A stretch of DNA of 43,915 bases from an uncultured Rhodospirillaceae bacterium. GTDB taxonomy: Bacteria; Pseudomonadota; Alphaproteobacteria; UBA8366. Position numbers and translations under genes: made by a program. The first letter of the stretch is position 1, and every line of letters starts with the position of its first letter. Shown here one piece after another: positions 16,902 through 25,542 of the stretch. The notes under the pieces were generated by a model that searched no databases, was not told where the DNA came from, and was given only the letters and a program-made list of their open reading frames with translations. The DNA is taken from assembly GCA_913043025.1 (NCBI GenBank), contig CAJWLM010000024.1:1-43915 (forward strand), in the 5' to 3' direction.

Positions 16902-18995
16902 TTATTTTAAGATTATGAGTCCATCCGCAGCTACTGCGCCTTTGCCATCTTCTCTGACGATGAGTGGATTGATCTCGGCCTCAGTAAGCTTTGGCCTCTT
17001 AATGAATGCAAGTTGCGACAAGGCTACTAATGCATTAGCGATCGCTCCAAGATCCCCCTTCGGCATTCCGCGATAACCACAGATAGGGGCCAAACCCTTT
17101 ACCTCATCTATCATATCGTAAGCAGTTGCATGGCTAACAGGTGCTATGCGTACGGCGGCATCGCCGTAAACTTCAGATAAGACGCCACCGGCACTAAGCA
17201 CAACAGTTGGACCTACGAGTTCATCAACCCGATACCCTATTAGGACTTCAGCTAGGCCCTTTTCCATACTTTGGATTAAGAATCCTTCTATCTTTGCCCG
17301 AGGAAGTGATCTTGAGACCCGCGCCTCCATATCCCGTACTCCGGTCTTTAATTGTTTGGGGTTCTCAATATTTACTAATACACCTCCAACTTCCGTTTTG
17401 TGGGGTATATCTCGTGATACAATTTTAGCAACACAAGGAAAACCCACAGATTTCGCGGCTTGTACCGCTTTTTCTATATCTTTCGCGAATGCAGCTGCGA
17501 CTTGTTTTATGCCAAGCTTACTAAAAACCGTGCGACATTCTCGTTCGCTCAGTGCGCAAGCGCTTTTACTACCTAGCGCCTTTCGGGTTGCTTTGAGATC
17601 AAACTGAGGGCCTCTTGGGAGTGGTGAGGGTTCTTTCCAGTGAAGGAATGAATGCATGGCATCTGCACAACTCTCGGGCGTTCGGAAGCAAGGCACCCCC
17701 GCTTTGACCAGAAGTCGGCCGCTTTCGGCAGCTTCTGGAACTAAAAACCCTCCAAGAGGTTTAGCCTTTTTGGCAAACTTTATGAGGGATTGTACCGAAA
17801 CCTCTGGATTGAACTGAGCTGATGAGCCCACAACCATGACCGCGGCATCATTAGCATCTGAATTCATTACCTCCTTGAGCACCCGCTCCGTGTTTTCGGC
17901 TGTTGCACCTTTGTATGTTAGATCTAACAATGGACCATTTGAGATTAATCCCCCTGCTTCCTCAATACGTGCAACCGCGTCTTCTGGCAGAGGCACAGCG
18001 TTTAATCCGGCGACCCCTAGACGATCAACGGCCATGCCACCTCCACCACCAGTTGTTGTAATGACTGATACATTTTTACCAGGTCGAGGTTTCCGACCAA
18101 TTAACAAATTGGGCATTTCCAAAAGAGTTTCAAACTGATCCACCCTCACTACGCCATTATGCTTAAAATAAGCATCAACAGCGCTGTCTGTCCCAGCAAT
18201 GGCACCGGTGTGACTAGCGGTGAACTCAGCAGCAGCATCAGAACGGCCAAGTTTATATACAATTACGGGTTTTTTTGCGGTAAAGGCGCGACGCACCATT
18301 TCTGTAAATGCCGGCTCATGGCGTATGGTCTCCAAAAAGAGCAGAATGCATTTTGTTTTTGGATCCTTTATTAAGATCTCTCCAATTTCTGCAACAGAAA
18401 CATCACATTCGTTGCCAATAGAGACCATTTTTGAAAATGCCATACCACGATGCTGGCCGCGAGACAGGAATGTGCCAGTAAGGCTGCCACTCTGGGAGAT
18501 TACGCCAATGCTGCCTTTAAATATTTTCGGTAGTTGTAATACTGTATTGGGCGAGATCATTGCAGGTGGATCCATACAGTAGATACCCATACAATTGGGG
18601 CCAATAACACGAACATTTCCTTTTTTTGCTTCTTGAACAACCTCCGCTTGCAGCTTTGCACCGTCAGTGCCGGATTCAGCAAAATCAGCGGTGAAGATCG
18701 TCGCTACCTTAACCTTGGCTTGCGCACAGTCTCGCATCACGGCTGGAACTGCTTTTGGTCCAGTCATTATGAACGCGTGGTCAATTTGATCAGGGACTTC
18801 AGTGACTGATTGATATGCTTTAACACCATAGACTTTTTTTCGTCTTGGATTGATAGGGTAGATTTTACCCTTGTAGCCGTGTTTCTCTAGGAATTGTTGT
18901 GGACGTGAATTATTGCGTCCCTTGTCGTCTGATGCTCCGATTAATGCGATATTTCGTGGTTCAAAGAGTGCTTTTGCTAAGCGTGAGCTGGCCAT
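16902..18995 (-). CDS. ADP-forming acyl-CoA synthetase (fused alpha-beta), copy 1
   Basis: A 697-residue NDP-forming acyl-CoA synthetase. In order: a CoA-binding Rossmann domain (about residues 8-135, starting ALFEPRNIALIGAS), a succinyl-CoA-synthetase-like flavodoxin region (ISQSGSLTGTF near 167), the phosphorylated His about residue 262 in TASHTGAIAGTDS, a second flavodoxin domain, and a C-terminal ATP-grasp domain (from about residue 480; GFPCVAKIVSRDIPHKTEVGG). It interconverts acyl-CoA, ADP and Pi with acid, CoA and ATP, so it can either activate an acid or make ATP from a thioester. It is 21 bases downstream of its paralogue and upstream of the lyase gene. Substrate unknown; relatives prefer acetate, branched or aryl acids. 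Confidence 0.9.
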   Translation of the reverse strand: MASSRLAKALFEPRNIALIGASDDKGRNNSRPQQFLEKHGYKGKIYPINPRRKKVYGVKAYQSVTEVPDQIDHAFIMTGPKAVPAVMRDCAQAKVKVATIFTADFAESGTDGAKLQAEVVQEAKKGNVRVIGPNCMGIYCMDPPAMISPNTVLQLPKIFKGSIGVISQSGSLTGTFLSRGQHRGMAFSKMVSIGNECDVSVAEIGEILIKDPKTKCILLFLETIRHEPAFTEMVRRAFTAKKPVIVYKLGRSDAAAEFTASHTGAIAGTDSAVDAYFKHNGVVRVDQFETLLEMPNLLIGRKPRPGKNVSVITTTGGGGGMAVDRLGVAGLNAVPLPEDAVARIEEAGGLISNGPLLDLTYKGATAENTERVLKEVMNSDANDAAVMVVGSSAQFNPEVSVQSLIKFAKKAKPLGGFLVPEAAESGRLLVKAGVPCFRTPESCADAMHSFLHWKEPSPLPRGPQFDLKATRKALGSKSACALSERECRTVFSKLGIKQVAAAFAKDIEKAVQAAKSVGFPCVAKIVSRDIPHKTEVGGVLVNIENPKQLKTGVRDMEARVSRSLPRAKIEGFLIQSMEKGLAEVLIGYRVDELVGPTVVLSAGGVLSEVYGDAAVRIAPVSHATAYDMIDEVKGLAPICGYRGMPKGDLGAIANALVALSQLAFIKRPKLTEAEINPLIVREDGKGAVAADGLIILK

Positions 18996-19016
18996 TTTTT
19001 CCTCTTGTCTCTGACG

Positions 19017-21107
19017 TTAACGGGTTTTTATTATTAAGCCATCAACTGCCACAGCCCCTTGTTTTTTAATGATCACTGGGTTTATTTCTGCATCAGTAAT
19101 CGTATCAACCAGGAAGGCTAATTGTGAAAGCTTATGGATTATAGTTGCGACCGCTTTAAGGTCCCCCCTCGGAAGCCCGCGGTAACCACGAACCGGAGCT
19201 AACCCCTTGACTTCATTTATCATTTCCAAAGCAGTCTTCTTTGTGACCGGCGCTAATCGAACCGCCGCGTCATTGTAAATCTCTGACATTATACCACCAG
19301 AACTGACCACAACAGTAGGTCCGACAATATCATCAACTCGAAATCCAACTAGAATCTCAGCTAAGCCGGTTTCCATGCGCTGCATAAGGAAACCATCAAT
19401 CTTTGCCGTTGGTGAAGCCCTATGAACATTACGTTTAATGCGTTTTATTGCGGCCTCTAAATTGCTAAGAGACTTTATCTGTAACTCAATGCCGCCAGCT
19501 TCAGTCTTATGTGGTATGTCCTTAGAAACAACCTTTATGGCCAAAGGAAACCCTATTCCTTTGGCCTTAGTCAAGGCTTGGCTCGCCGTGGTAATAAAAA
19601 CCGATTTCACCTGGCTTATGCCAAGCATTTTGAAAATGCGCTGGCACTCTTTTTCATTCAGAACTGAACCTTCGGTGCGCTTTATTGCCTTTGAAATTCG
19701 AGATAAATCTGCACTTGTTCTTTTTGGTAAAGCCCGAGGAGCCTCCCATTCTAGAAATCCGCGCATTGCATCTGCGCAGCTCTCAGGTGATTTAAAGGCG
19801 GGAATTTTCAGTGAACTCATTAGTCGAGCTGTGTCGGCAGCTTCCGGGATCAAAGCTGCTCCGAAAGGTTTATCATGACCAAGAAATTCCTTCAAAGGAG
19901 TGACAGTCCGTTCGGGATTGAACTCGGCTGACGAACCCGGCGTCATGATTACTGCACCATTATTACGCGCATTAAAGGCCTCTTGTAGTATTTGTTTGAC
20001 ATTTTTAGGGTAAGCCCCGGCAAGGGTTACGTCGATCAACGGTCCATTTGAAAACGTACCTCCAGCCTTAAATATTCGGCGTTCCGCGTCTTTAGGAAGC
20101 GGCGTAGGTGAAAGGCCATTAACGCCAAGATTATCAACAACCATCCCGCCGCCACCACCGGTAGATGCTATCACTGCAATATTTTTATTTTTGACTGGCT
20201 TTCGGCCCATTGCAAGGTAGGTCATTTCGAAGAGGCTTTCGAAGTGCCGTACTCTTATGATGCCATGCTGTTTAAAAAAAGCATCTACTGCAGAATCAGT
20301 TCCTGCTATTGCCCCCGTATGCGATGCAGTGAACTCTGCTGCTGCCTCGGACCTTCCAATTTTATAAACCACGATAGGTATATTTTTAGAAAAGGCACGC
20401 TGCGCTGCTGCAGCAAATGCTTTGTAATCACGAATAGTCTCCAAAAACATAAGAATAATTTTTGTTTTTGGATCATCGATCATAATCTCAGTAATTTCAG
20501 GTACAGATACGTCACATTCATTTCCGATTGAGACAATCTTTGAAAAGGCTAGACCACGATGCTGTCCTCGAGAAACAAAAGTGCCTGTAAGGCTCCCACT
20601 CTGACTAATGACCCCAATACTTCCTTTCTCAATCTTGGGAATTTGCATGATCCGATTCGGTGATATTATTGCCGGTGGATCCATGCAGTAGACACCCATG
20701 CAATTCGGGCCAACAATTCGTACGTTGCCCTCTTTTGCAATTTGCATCATTTCGTCTTGGAGCCTAATGCCGTCTGGTCCGGCTTCAGCAAAATTAGCGC
20801 TAAATATGGTTGCCACTCTTACCCCAGCTTTTGCGCAGTCTTGTATTACTGCAGGGACGGTCCGTGCCGGCGTCATCACTAAGGCGTGGTCTATAGGACC
20901 CGGGGCATCTGAGACGTTGGCATAGCATTTGTGGTTGTAAACTTTTTTACGCTTAGGATTTACCGGAATTATTCTCCCTTTATAACCGTGTTTTTCCAGA
21001 TAGAGTGGCGCCATTGCATGATGACGGCGACCCTCATCAGAGGCACCTATCATCGCTACTGAGCGTGGTCGGAACAGAGCATTAGCTAAGCTTGCTTTAC
21101 GAGGCAT
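19017..21107 (-). CDS. ADP-forming acyl-CoA synthetase (fused alpha-beta), copy 2
   Basis: A 696-residue tandem paralogue of 16902-18995 with the same domain order: CoA-binding domain opening ALFRPRSVAMIGASD, ISQSGSLTGTF, the catalytic His about residue 263 in TASHTGAIAGT, and an ATP-grasp part with KVVSKDIPHKTEAGG. The two copies are alike in motifs but differ over much of their length, especially in the second flavodoxin and the linker before the ATP-grasp domain, so the duplication is not recent. The start ATG 21107 is three bases from the stop of the upstream dehydrogenase, which indicates one transcript. Two complete single-chain enzymes rather than alpha and beta subunits point to two substrates or a mixed complex. 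Confidence 0.9.
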   Translation of the reverse strand: MPRKASLANALFRPRSVAMIGASDEGRRHHAMAPLYLEKHGYKGRIIPVNPKRKKVYNHKCYANVSDAPGPIDHALVMTPARTVPAVIQDCAKAGVRVATIFSANFAEAGPDGIRLQDEMMQIAKEGNVRIVGPNCMGVYCMDPPAIISPNRIMQIPKIEKGSIGVISQSGSLTGTFVSRGQHRGLAFSKIVSIGNECDVSVPEITEIMIDDPKTKIILMFLETIRDYKAFAAAAQRAFSKNIPIVVYKIGRSEAAAEFTASHTGAIAGTDSAVDAFFKQHGIIRVRHFESLFEMTYLAMGRKPVKNKNIAVIASTGGGGGMVVDNLGVNGLSPTPLPKDAERRIFKAGGTFSNGPLIDVTLAGAYPKNVKQILQEAFNARNNGAVIMTPGSSAEFNPERTVTPLKEFLGHDKPFGAALIPEAADTARLMSSLKIPAFKSPESCADAMRGFLEWEAPRALPKRTSADLSRISKAIKRTEGSVLNEKECQRIFKMLGISQVKSVFITTASQALTKAKGIGFPLAIKVVSKDIPHKTEAGGIELQIKSLSNLEAAIKRIKRNVHRASPTAKIDGFLMQRMETGLAEILVGFRVDDIVGPTVVVSSGGIMSEIYNDAAVRLAPVTKKTALEMINEVKGLAPVRGYRGLPRGDLKAVATIIHKLSQLAFLVDTITDAEINPVIIKKQGAVAVDGLIIKTR

Positions 21108-21110
21108 CGG

Positions 21111-22286
21111 CTATTCCGCTGCTTCTGCCGTAGCTACGCGTGGGGGACGCTGAGAGAATCGTCTTTCAAATACTCCCTCTGCTATCCGATTTCGCATCAT
21201 TTCCAATGAACCGCCAGCAATCATCCAACCTCGACAACGGCGTAAACAATACTCGACAAGCGAATCTTGGGAAAAACCGAGCGCACCCATTACCTGCATT
21301 GCCTCATTGCAAATCTCAAATCCCGCTTGGTTACAAAATAACTTAGCGATTGAGGTTTCTTGCGGATCGGGCAATCCGCGATCAGCATTAGTCGCTGCTC
21401 GATACAGAAGTAACTGGCCAGCATCAAGCTTCACTTTCATATCAGCAAATTTCCACTGGAGTCCCTGGAATTCACAAATTGGCCGACCAAATTGCTCGCG
21501 ATCAAGTGCATAGTCACGAGCGAGGCGGTATGCATGTCTGGCAAGGGATATCGAACGTGCCGTATTACCGATGCGCTCGGCGTTGAAGCCATTAATTTGC
21601 TTTTTAAATCCACCAGGACCAAGCAAGACCCTTTCCTTCGGCACATAAACATTGTCAAAAAACATTGAGACCCAACGCTCACCATTTAGGTAGGGTGTAG
21701 GGGCACCTTTGGTATAACCCTCCATTCCATTTTCAATCAAAACCGACCCGATTCCGCCAAGGCCAGGGCCAAATCGAACATAAAGAACAATAACATCGGC
21801 ATATTCACTATTACCGATAAATACTTTCTCACCATTAATTCGGAACCCGTCTCCATCTGGGGTAGCCGTTGTTTGAAGATCCGTTGTAGCCGAACCGGCG
21901 GTCGGCTCTGTCATGCCGACAGCTACAACCTTCTCACCCGCCAAAAGGCCAGGTAAATATTCCTCTTTTTGCTCTGGCGTGGCATATTCTGCAAAGGTAC
22001 GAATGGCTCCAAAGTTGCCCGCCTGAATTACATCTGCAGACCTTGGGCAAACCTGGCTAATCTGCTCTATCGCGAGCACTGCATCTAGTAAAGTTCCCCC
22101 TATGCCACCATCTTCTTCTTTTATTGTAATACCTAAGAGGCCTTGCTCAGACATCAGCTTAGCGACATCGTAGGGATACTCATGGTTGTGGGCGCGTTTG
22201 AGTGCGCCACTCGAAAGATGCCGCTCAGCGAATCCACGAACTGACTCCTGAAATAGCTTTTGTTCCTCTGGTAGCTGAAAGTCCAT
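21111..22286 (-). CDS. Acyl-CoA dehydrogenase heading the twin-synthetase operon
   Basis: A 391-residue acyl-CoA dehydrogenase. Motifs are GMTEPTAGSATTDLQ and KVFIGNSEYAD for FAD/substrate, DREQFGRPICEFQGLQW and QVMGALGFSQDSLVEYCLRR near the C-terminus. The canonical C-terminal Glu is replaced (IAGGSLEMMR), while Glu about residue 237 in GFNAERIG occupies the isovaleryl-type position, as in the twins at 8398-10868. The short Ala/Glu tail ATAEAAE is unusual but harmless. ATG 22286 has AAGGAG just upstream, and the gene leads the operon with the two ADP-forming synthetases and the lyase. It is divergent from the first amidase gene over 80 bases. Confidence 0.88.
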   Translation of the reverse strand: MDFQLPEEQKLFQESVRGFAERHLSSGALKRAHNHEYPYDVAKLMSEQGLLGITIKEEDGGIGGTLLDAVLAIEQISQVCPRSADVIQAGNFGAIRTFAEYATPEQKEEYLPGLLAGEKVVAVGMTEPTAGSATTDLQTTATPDGDGFRINGEKVFIGNSEYADVIVLYVRFGPGLGGIGSVLIENGMEGYTKGAPTPYLNGERWVSMFFDNVYVPKERVLLGPGGFKKQINGFNAERIGNTARSISLARHAYRLARDYALDREQFGRPICEFQGLQWKFADMKVKLDAGQLLLYRAATNADRGLPDPQETSIAKLFCNQAGFEICNEAMQVMGALGFSQDSLVEYCLRRCRGWMIAGGSLEMMRNRIAEGVFERRFSQRPPRVATAEAAE

Positions 22287-22366
22287 TATTATCTCCTTAT
22301 CTATCAGTATGCAGTTTATCGGTTAATTATGATTGTGGTAAAGAGGGAGTTATAGGGAGTTATTAA

Positions 22367-24040
22367 ATGAATGCAGAAAAAATAGCGTTTTTAGATATTA
22401 GCAATCAGGCTAACTTGATAAAATCGGGCCAATTGTCGCCTGTTGATCTCGTTGAAATTTATTTAGAACGAATTGAGAAATGGAACAGCATTCTCTGTGC
22501 TTGGACATTCATTTGTGGTGAACAAGCACTAGCCCAAGCAAAAGCAATGCAGGATGAGATCGTGGCCGGTAAATATCGCGGTATTTTGCACGGCATTCCA
22601 TTCGGCGTAAAAGATCAAATGATGACAAAGGGTGTGCCAACTAGTTTAGCATCCGTTATCAGAGAAGACTTCGGCTCGGACCGAGACGCCACAGTTGTTA
22701 GAAAGCTGCAAGATGCTGGTGCGATACTTATTGGGAAGCAAAATCTGCATGAATTTGGCAAAGGAGGAGCTAATACTTTCCACTTCGGTGAACCACGTAA
22801 TCCATGGAATCCAAATCATACGCCAGCTAGTTCGTCATCAGGTTCTGGGATTGCGACTGCTGCAGGTATGTGTAGTTTTTCAATTGGGGAAGATACGGGC
22901 GGCTCCATACGCGGGCCCGCTTGGGCAGCAGGTCTTGCAGGTATTCGGCCTACATTTGGGCGGGTTAGTCGATATGGCGGGTTCATGTATGCGTACACGC
23001 AAGATACCTTCGGTCCGTTGACCCGCAGCGTTTTAGATAATGCTTTGGTTCTCCAGAATATAGCAGGTCATGATCCAAATGATCCCTTAACTGGCAAAAA
23101 CCCGATTCCCGATTACCCGTCTTATATGGACGGTAATATAAGCGGCTTGCGCATTGGCTTGGTTAAAGAGCTTAGTACTGATCTCGATATGCACCCAGAT
23201 GTGGAAAAAGCGTTTAATCAGGTTCAGGGTATTTTTCAATCCAAGGGCGCTAAAATAGGTAAAGCATCGCACCCGCTTGGAAAATATAGTGTTCCGCTGC
23301 AGATGCTAACATCAGATGTAGAAGTTGCATCCATGTTATTGCGAAGCGCGTTGCGTAAGCATTGGAGTAAAGTGGATAGTGGTGTTCGCGCCCGCGTAGC
23401 GGCAGCTGCCCTTGTGCCAGGCACGTTCTACTCTCGCGCGATGCGAGCTCGTGTTTTGGTACGGGATCAGCTTATAAATCTTTTTGACAGCTATGACGTA
23501 CTGATTGGGCTTAGTCACATAGTTCCGCCGGAACTCATTCGTGAAACACGATCAACGTTAAATAGGCCAGAGGATTTTAGCAAAAAGATAGCTCATGCTA
23601 GGCGAATGCTATCCTATCCTTTCAACATTGCAAATGTCCCTGCGATGAATGTTTTATGTGGCTTTAGCAATGGTTTGCCAATGGGATTTCAAGTAGCCGC
23701 AAAACCTTATAACGAACAGATGATTTACAGGGTTGCACACGCCTATGAGCAAGAGGCAGGTTGGTTTAATACACACCCCAAACTTGAGAATACATTATCT
23801 AGCTTCGAAGCGACCACAGAAGAGAAAATTGAGCAGAATGAAATTTCAGGTGACGTTAGAACTGATATTCAGAATCTTGGAAAATTGATTGGCCTTGAAA
23901 TTCCTGATGGTGATAGCGCCGAAATCGGGTTGCGTTTTGATTCTCTTTTGAAATCGATGCATGAGATAGAGAAAGTCCTGGGATTACAGATGGATAATGT
24001 TGATCCAATCCCGCCAGTTTATCCGCATGCGCATTTTTAA
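22367..24040 (+). CDS. Amidase signature family protein with C-terminal extension
   Basis: A 557-residue amidase-signature hydrolase. The Ser-cisSer-Lys triad is readable: Lys82 in IPFGVKDQ, the cis-Ser in TPASSSSGSG (about 156-158) and the nucleophile Ser180 in EDTGGSIRGPA. The glycine-rich motif is SSSSGSG in place of the more common GGSSGGS. After the normal amidase core (to about residue 470) there is an extra segment of 80-90 mostly charged residues (EEKIEQNEISGDVR onward) found in a subset of the family. Members hydrolyse amides, ureas or carbamates. It is convergent with and overlaps by four bases the first SDR gene. Substrate unknown. Confidence 0.87.
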   Translation: MNAEKIAFLDISNQANLIKSGQLSPVDLVEIYLERIEKWNSILCAWTFICGEQALAQAKAMQDEIVAGKYRGILHGIPFGVKDQMMTKGVPTSLASVIREDFGSDRDATVVRKLQDAGAILIGKQNLHEFGKGGANTFHFGEPRNPWNPNHTPASSSSGSGIATAAGMCSFSIGEDTGGSIRGPAWAAGLAGIRPTFGRVSRYGGFMYAYTQDTFGPLTRSVLDNALVLQNIAGHDPNDPLTGKNPIPDYPSYMDGNISGLRIGLVKELSTDLDMHPDVEKAFNQVQGIFQSKGAKIGKASHPLGKYSVPLQMLTSDVEVASMLLRSALRKHWSKVDSGVRARVAAAALVPGTFYSRAMRARVLVRDQLINLFDSYDVLIGLSHIVPPELIRETRSTLNRPEDFSKKIAHARRMLSYPFNIANVPAMNVLCGFSNGLPMGFQVAAKPYNEQMIYRVAHAYEQEAGWFNTHPKLENTLSSFEATTEEKIEQNEISGDVRTDIQNLGKLIGLEIPDGDSAEIGLRFDSLLKSMHEIEKVLGLQMDNVDPIPPVYPHAHF

Positions 24041-24672
24041 TGCTGGTGCCTACTCATGCCGCCGTCAACTGGAATTACGGTTCCAGTAATGTACCTCGCA
24101 AACGAGGAGCATAAATATGTCGTTATGTTCGCCACATCCAACGGTTTACACATTTGGCCAGTTGGAATGCGTTTGGATACGTAAGCTTTGAGTTCCTCGC
24201 CTGACCATTTTTTGCGTGTTGTATCGCAGTCAATAAGACCTGGCTGGATAGAGTTGATCGTTATGCCGTGTTTTCCGACTTCTCTCGTGAGGCTTTTCGA
24301 CCAAGCTGCGATTGCCCCCCAGGCTGCAAATTCACTATTAAAATGCATAGGTTCGAAACTACCTATCACGTTGACGACACGGCCAAATTCATTCTCGATC
24401 ATGAATGGTAACGCACTGTGGGTAATTTTTCTCGTTTCATCAAAATAATGTGCCATATCTGCATGCCAGGTTTCTGAGCTTGCGCCTAAGTCGGTTGACA
24501 TTGGATTACGAATGTCAGCGGAAGCATTTACTACGATATGCACATTTGTATCTCCTGAATTTGCGATCTGGGTGCCTTCTGCCGAGAGCGCCGATCTTAC
24601 GGCGGTTGCAACCTCATTGTCTCCAGTAACTAGCGCTTTCTTAGCTTTGAAACCCCAATCTCTAGCCATCAT
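24037..24672 (-). CDS. Degenerate SDR-fold protein without catalytic residues
   Basis: A 211-residue short-chain-dehydrogenase-fold protein, shorter than the usual 245-260. The nucleotide-binding TGxxxGxG loop is altered to VTGDNEVATAV, and the active-site region reads NVIGSFEPMHFNSEFAAW: where YxxxK should stand there are Glu and Trp. The later SDR parts are good: ITINSIQPGLI and the C-terminal GTVIPVDGGMSRHQH. It is clearly related to the adjacent gene (24681-25451), from which it is separated by eight bases. It cannot work as a classical SDR oxidoreductase; it may be a structural or regulatory partner of its neighbour, a lyase-like variant, or a decaying copy. Confidence 0.83.
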   Translation of the reverse strand: MMARDWGFKAKKALVTGDNEVATAVRSALSAEGTQIANSGDTNVHIVVNASADIRNPMSTDLGASSETWHADMAHYFDETRKITHSALPFMIENEFGRVVNVIGSFEPMHFNSEFAAWGAIAAWSKSLTREVGKHGITINSIQPGLIDCDTTRKKWSGEELKAYVSKRIPTGQMCKPLDVANITTYLCSSFARYITGTVIPVDGGMSRHQH

Positions 24673-24680
24673 AACTATCC

Positions 24681-25451
24681 TTAAAAAGTAAATTTACGGA
24701 AACCACCGTCCACCGGGATTACAGAGCCGGTAATTTGACTGGCAAGTGGTGATGCTAGAAAAGCAATCAGGTTGCCAATATCCGAGGGATCACCAAAGGT
24801 GCCTAGCGCGATATCGTAGTCTTCATAGGTTGCTCGCTCCTCCTGCGAGTAATTCCTAAGTATCTGTTCGCTAACAATTTTGCCAGGTGGAATACAATTT
24901 ATCGTGATGCCAAATTTTGCGACCTCTCTGGATAGACCTTTGGACCAAGCATGCACTGCTGCCTTAGCTGGGTTTGCAGTGCGCGGTTTTTCAGGTTCAG
25001 ATTTGCCTGTTATGTTGACAATTCGGCCATACCCTTGATCAATCATGCCTGGCAAAATTGCACAACTTATCTCTCTAACAGCCCCATAATTTAAATGCAT
25101 CTCTTGATCCCAATATTTTGAAGGATAGTCTAGCGGCAGGTTTTTAGGGGCGGCTGGGTCTTTACTACGACCGGCGGAATTAACCAAAATATCAACTTTT
25201 CCGAGGGCCTGTAGAGCCTCTAAAGCAAGTTCGGTTGTCGCATTCTCTTTAAACAAATCTTTAGAGATTGGAATTGGACGTACCCCACCAAGTTTTTCAA
25301 TGTTGTCAGAAAGTTCAACTAACAGGTCGAGACGTCGAGCACTGATAACACATCTGACGCCGTCCATTGCCAATACCTTAGCTGTGCCCTCCCCAATTCC
25401 TTGGGAAGCTCCAGTTATGAGAGCAGTTTTACCATCCAACTGCAGTTCCAT
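24681..25451 (-). CDS. SDR-family protein lacking the catalytic Tyr
   Basis: A 256-residue SDR protein with an intact cofactor loop (ALITGASQGIG, residues 10-20) and NSAG, FabG-like in outline, ending ITGSVIPVDGGFRKFTF. The active-site segment is unusual: NITGKSEPEKPRTANPAK gives Lys163 but Ala159 where the catalytic Tyr belongs, and the catalytic Ser is replaced by Gly/Thr. NAD(P) binding is likely; hydride transfer of the classic kind is doubtful. It lies upstream of the truncated relative and both sit between two amidase genes. ATG 25451 is preceded by an AGGAAT sequence (weak SD). Confidence 0.85.
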   Translation of the reverse strand: MELQLDGKTALITGASQGIGEGTAKVLAMDGVRCVISARRLDLLVELSDNIEKLGGVRPIPISKDLFKENATTELALEALQALGKVDILVNSAGRSKDPAAPKNLPLDYPSKYWDQEMHLNYGAVREISCAILPGMIDQGYGRIVNITGKSEPEKPRTANPAKAAVHAWSKGLSREVAKFGITINCIPPGKIVSEQILRNYSQEERATYEDYDIALGTFGDPSDIGNLIAFLASPLASQITGSVIPVDGGFRKFTF

Positions 25452-25542
25452 GCCTATTCCTCTTAATCATTATTTTATCGAGATTTTAACACGGTCTCAT
25501 TATGATAAAAGTGATCTTTAATATCTTTCAGGTGAGCCTATT

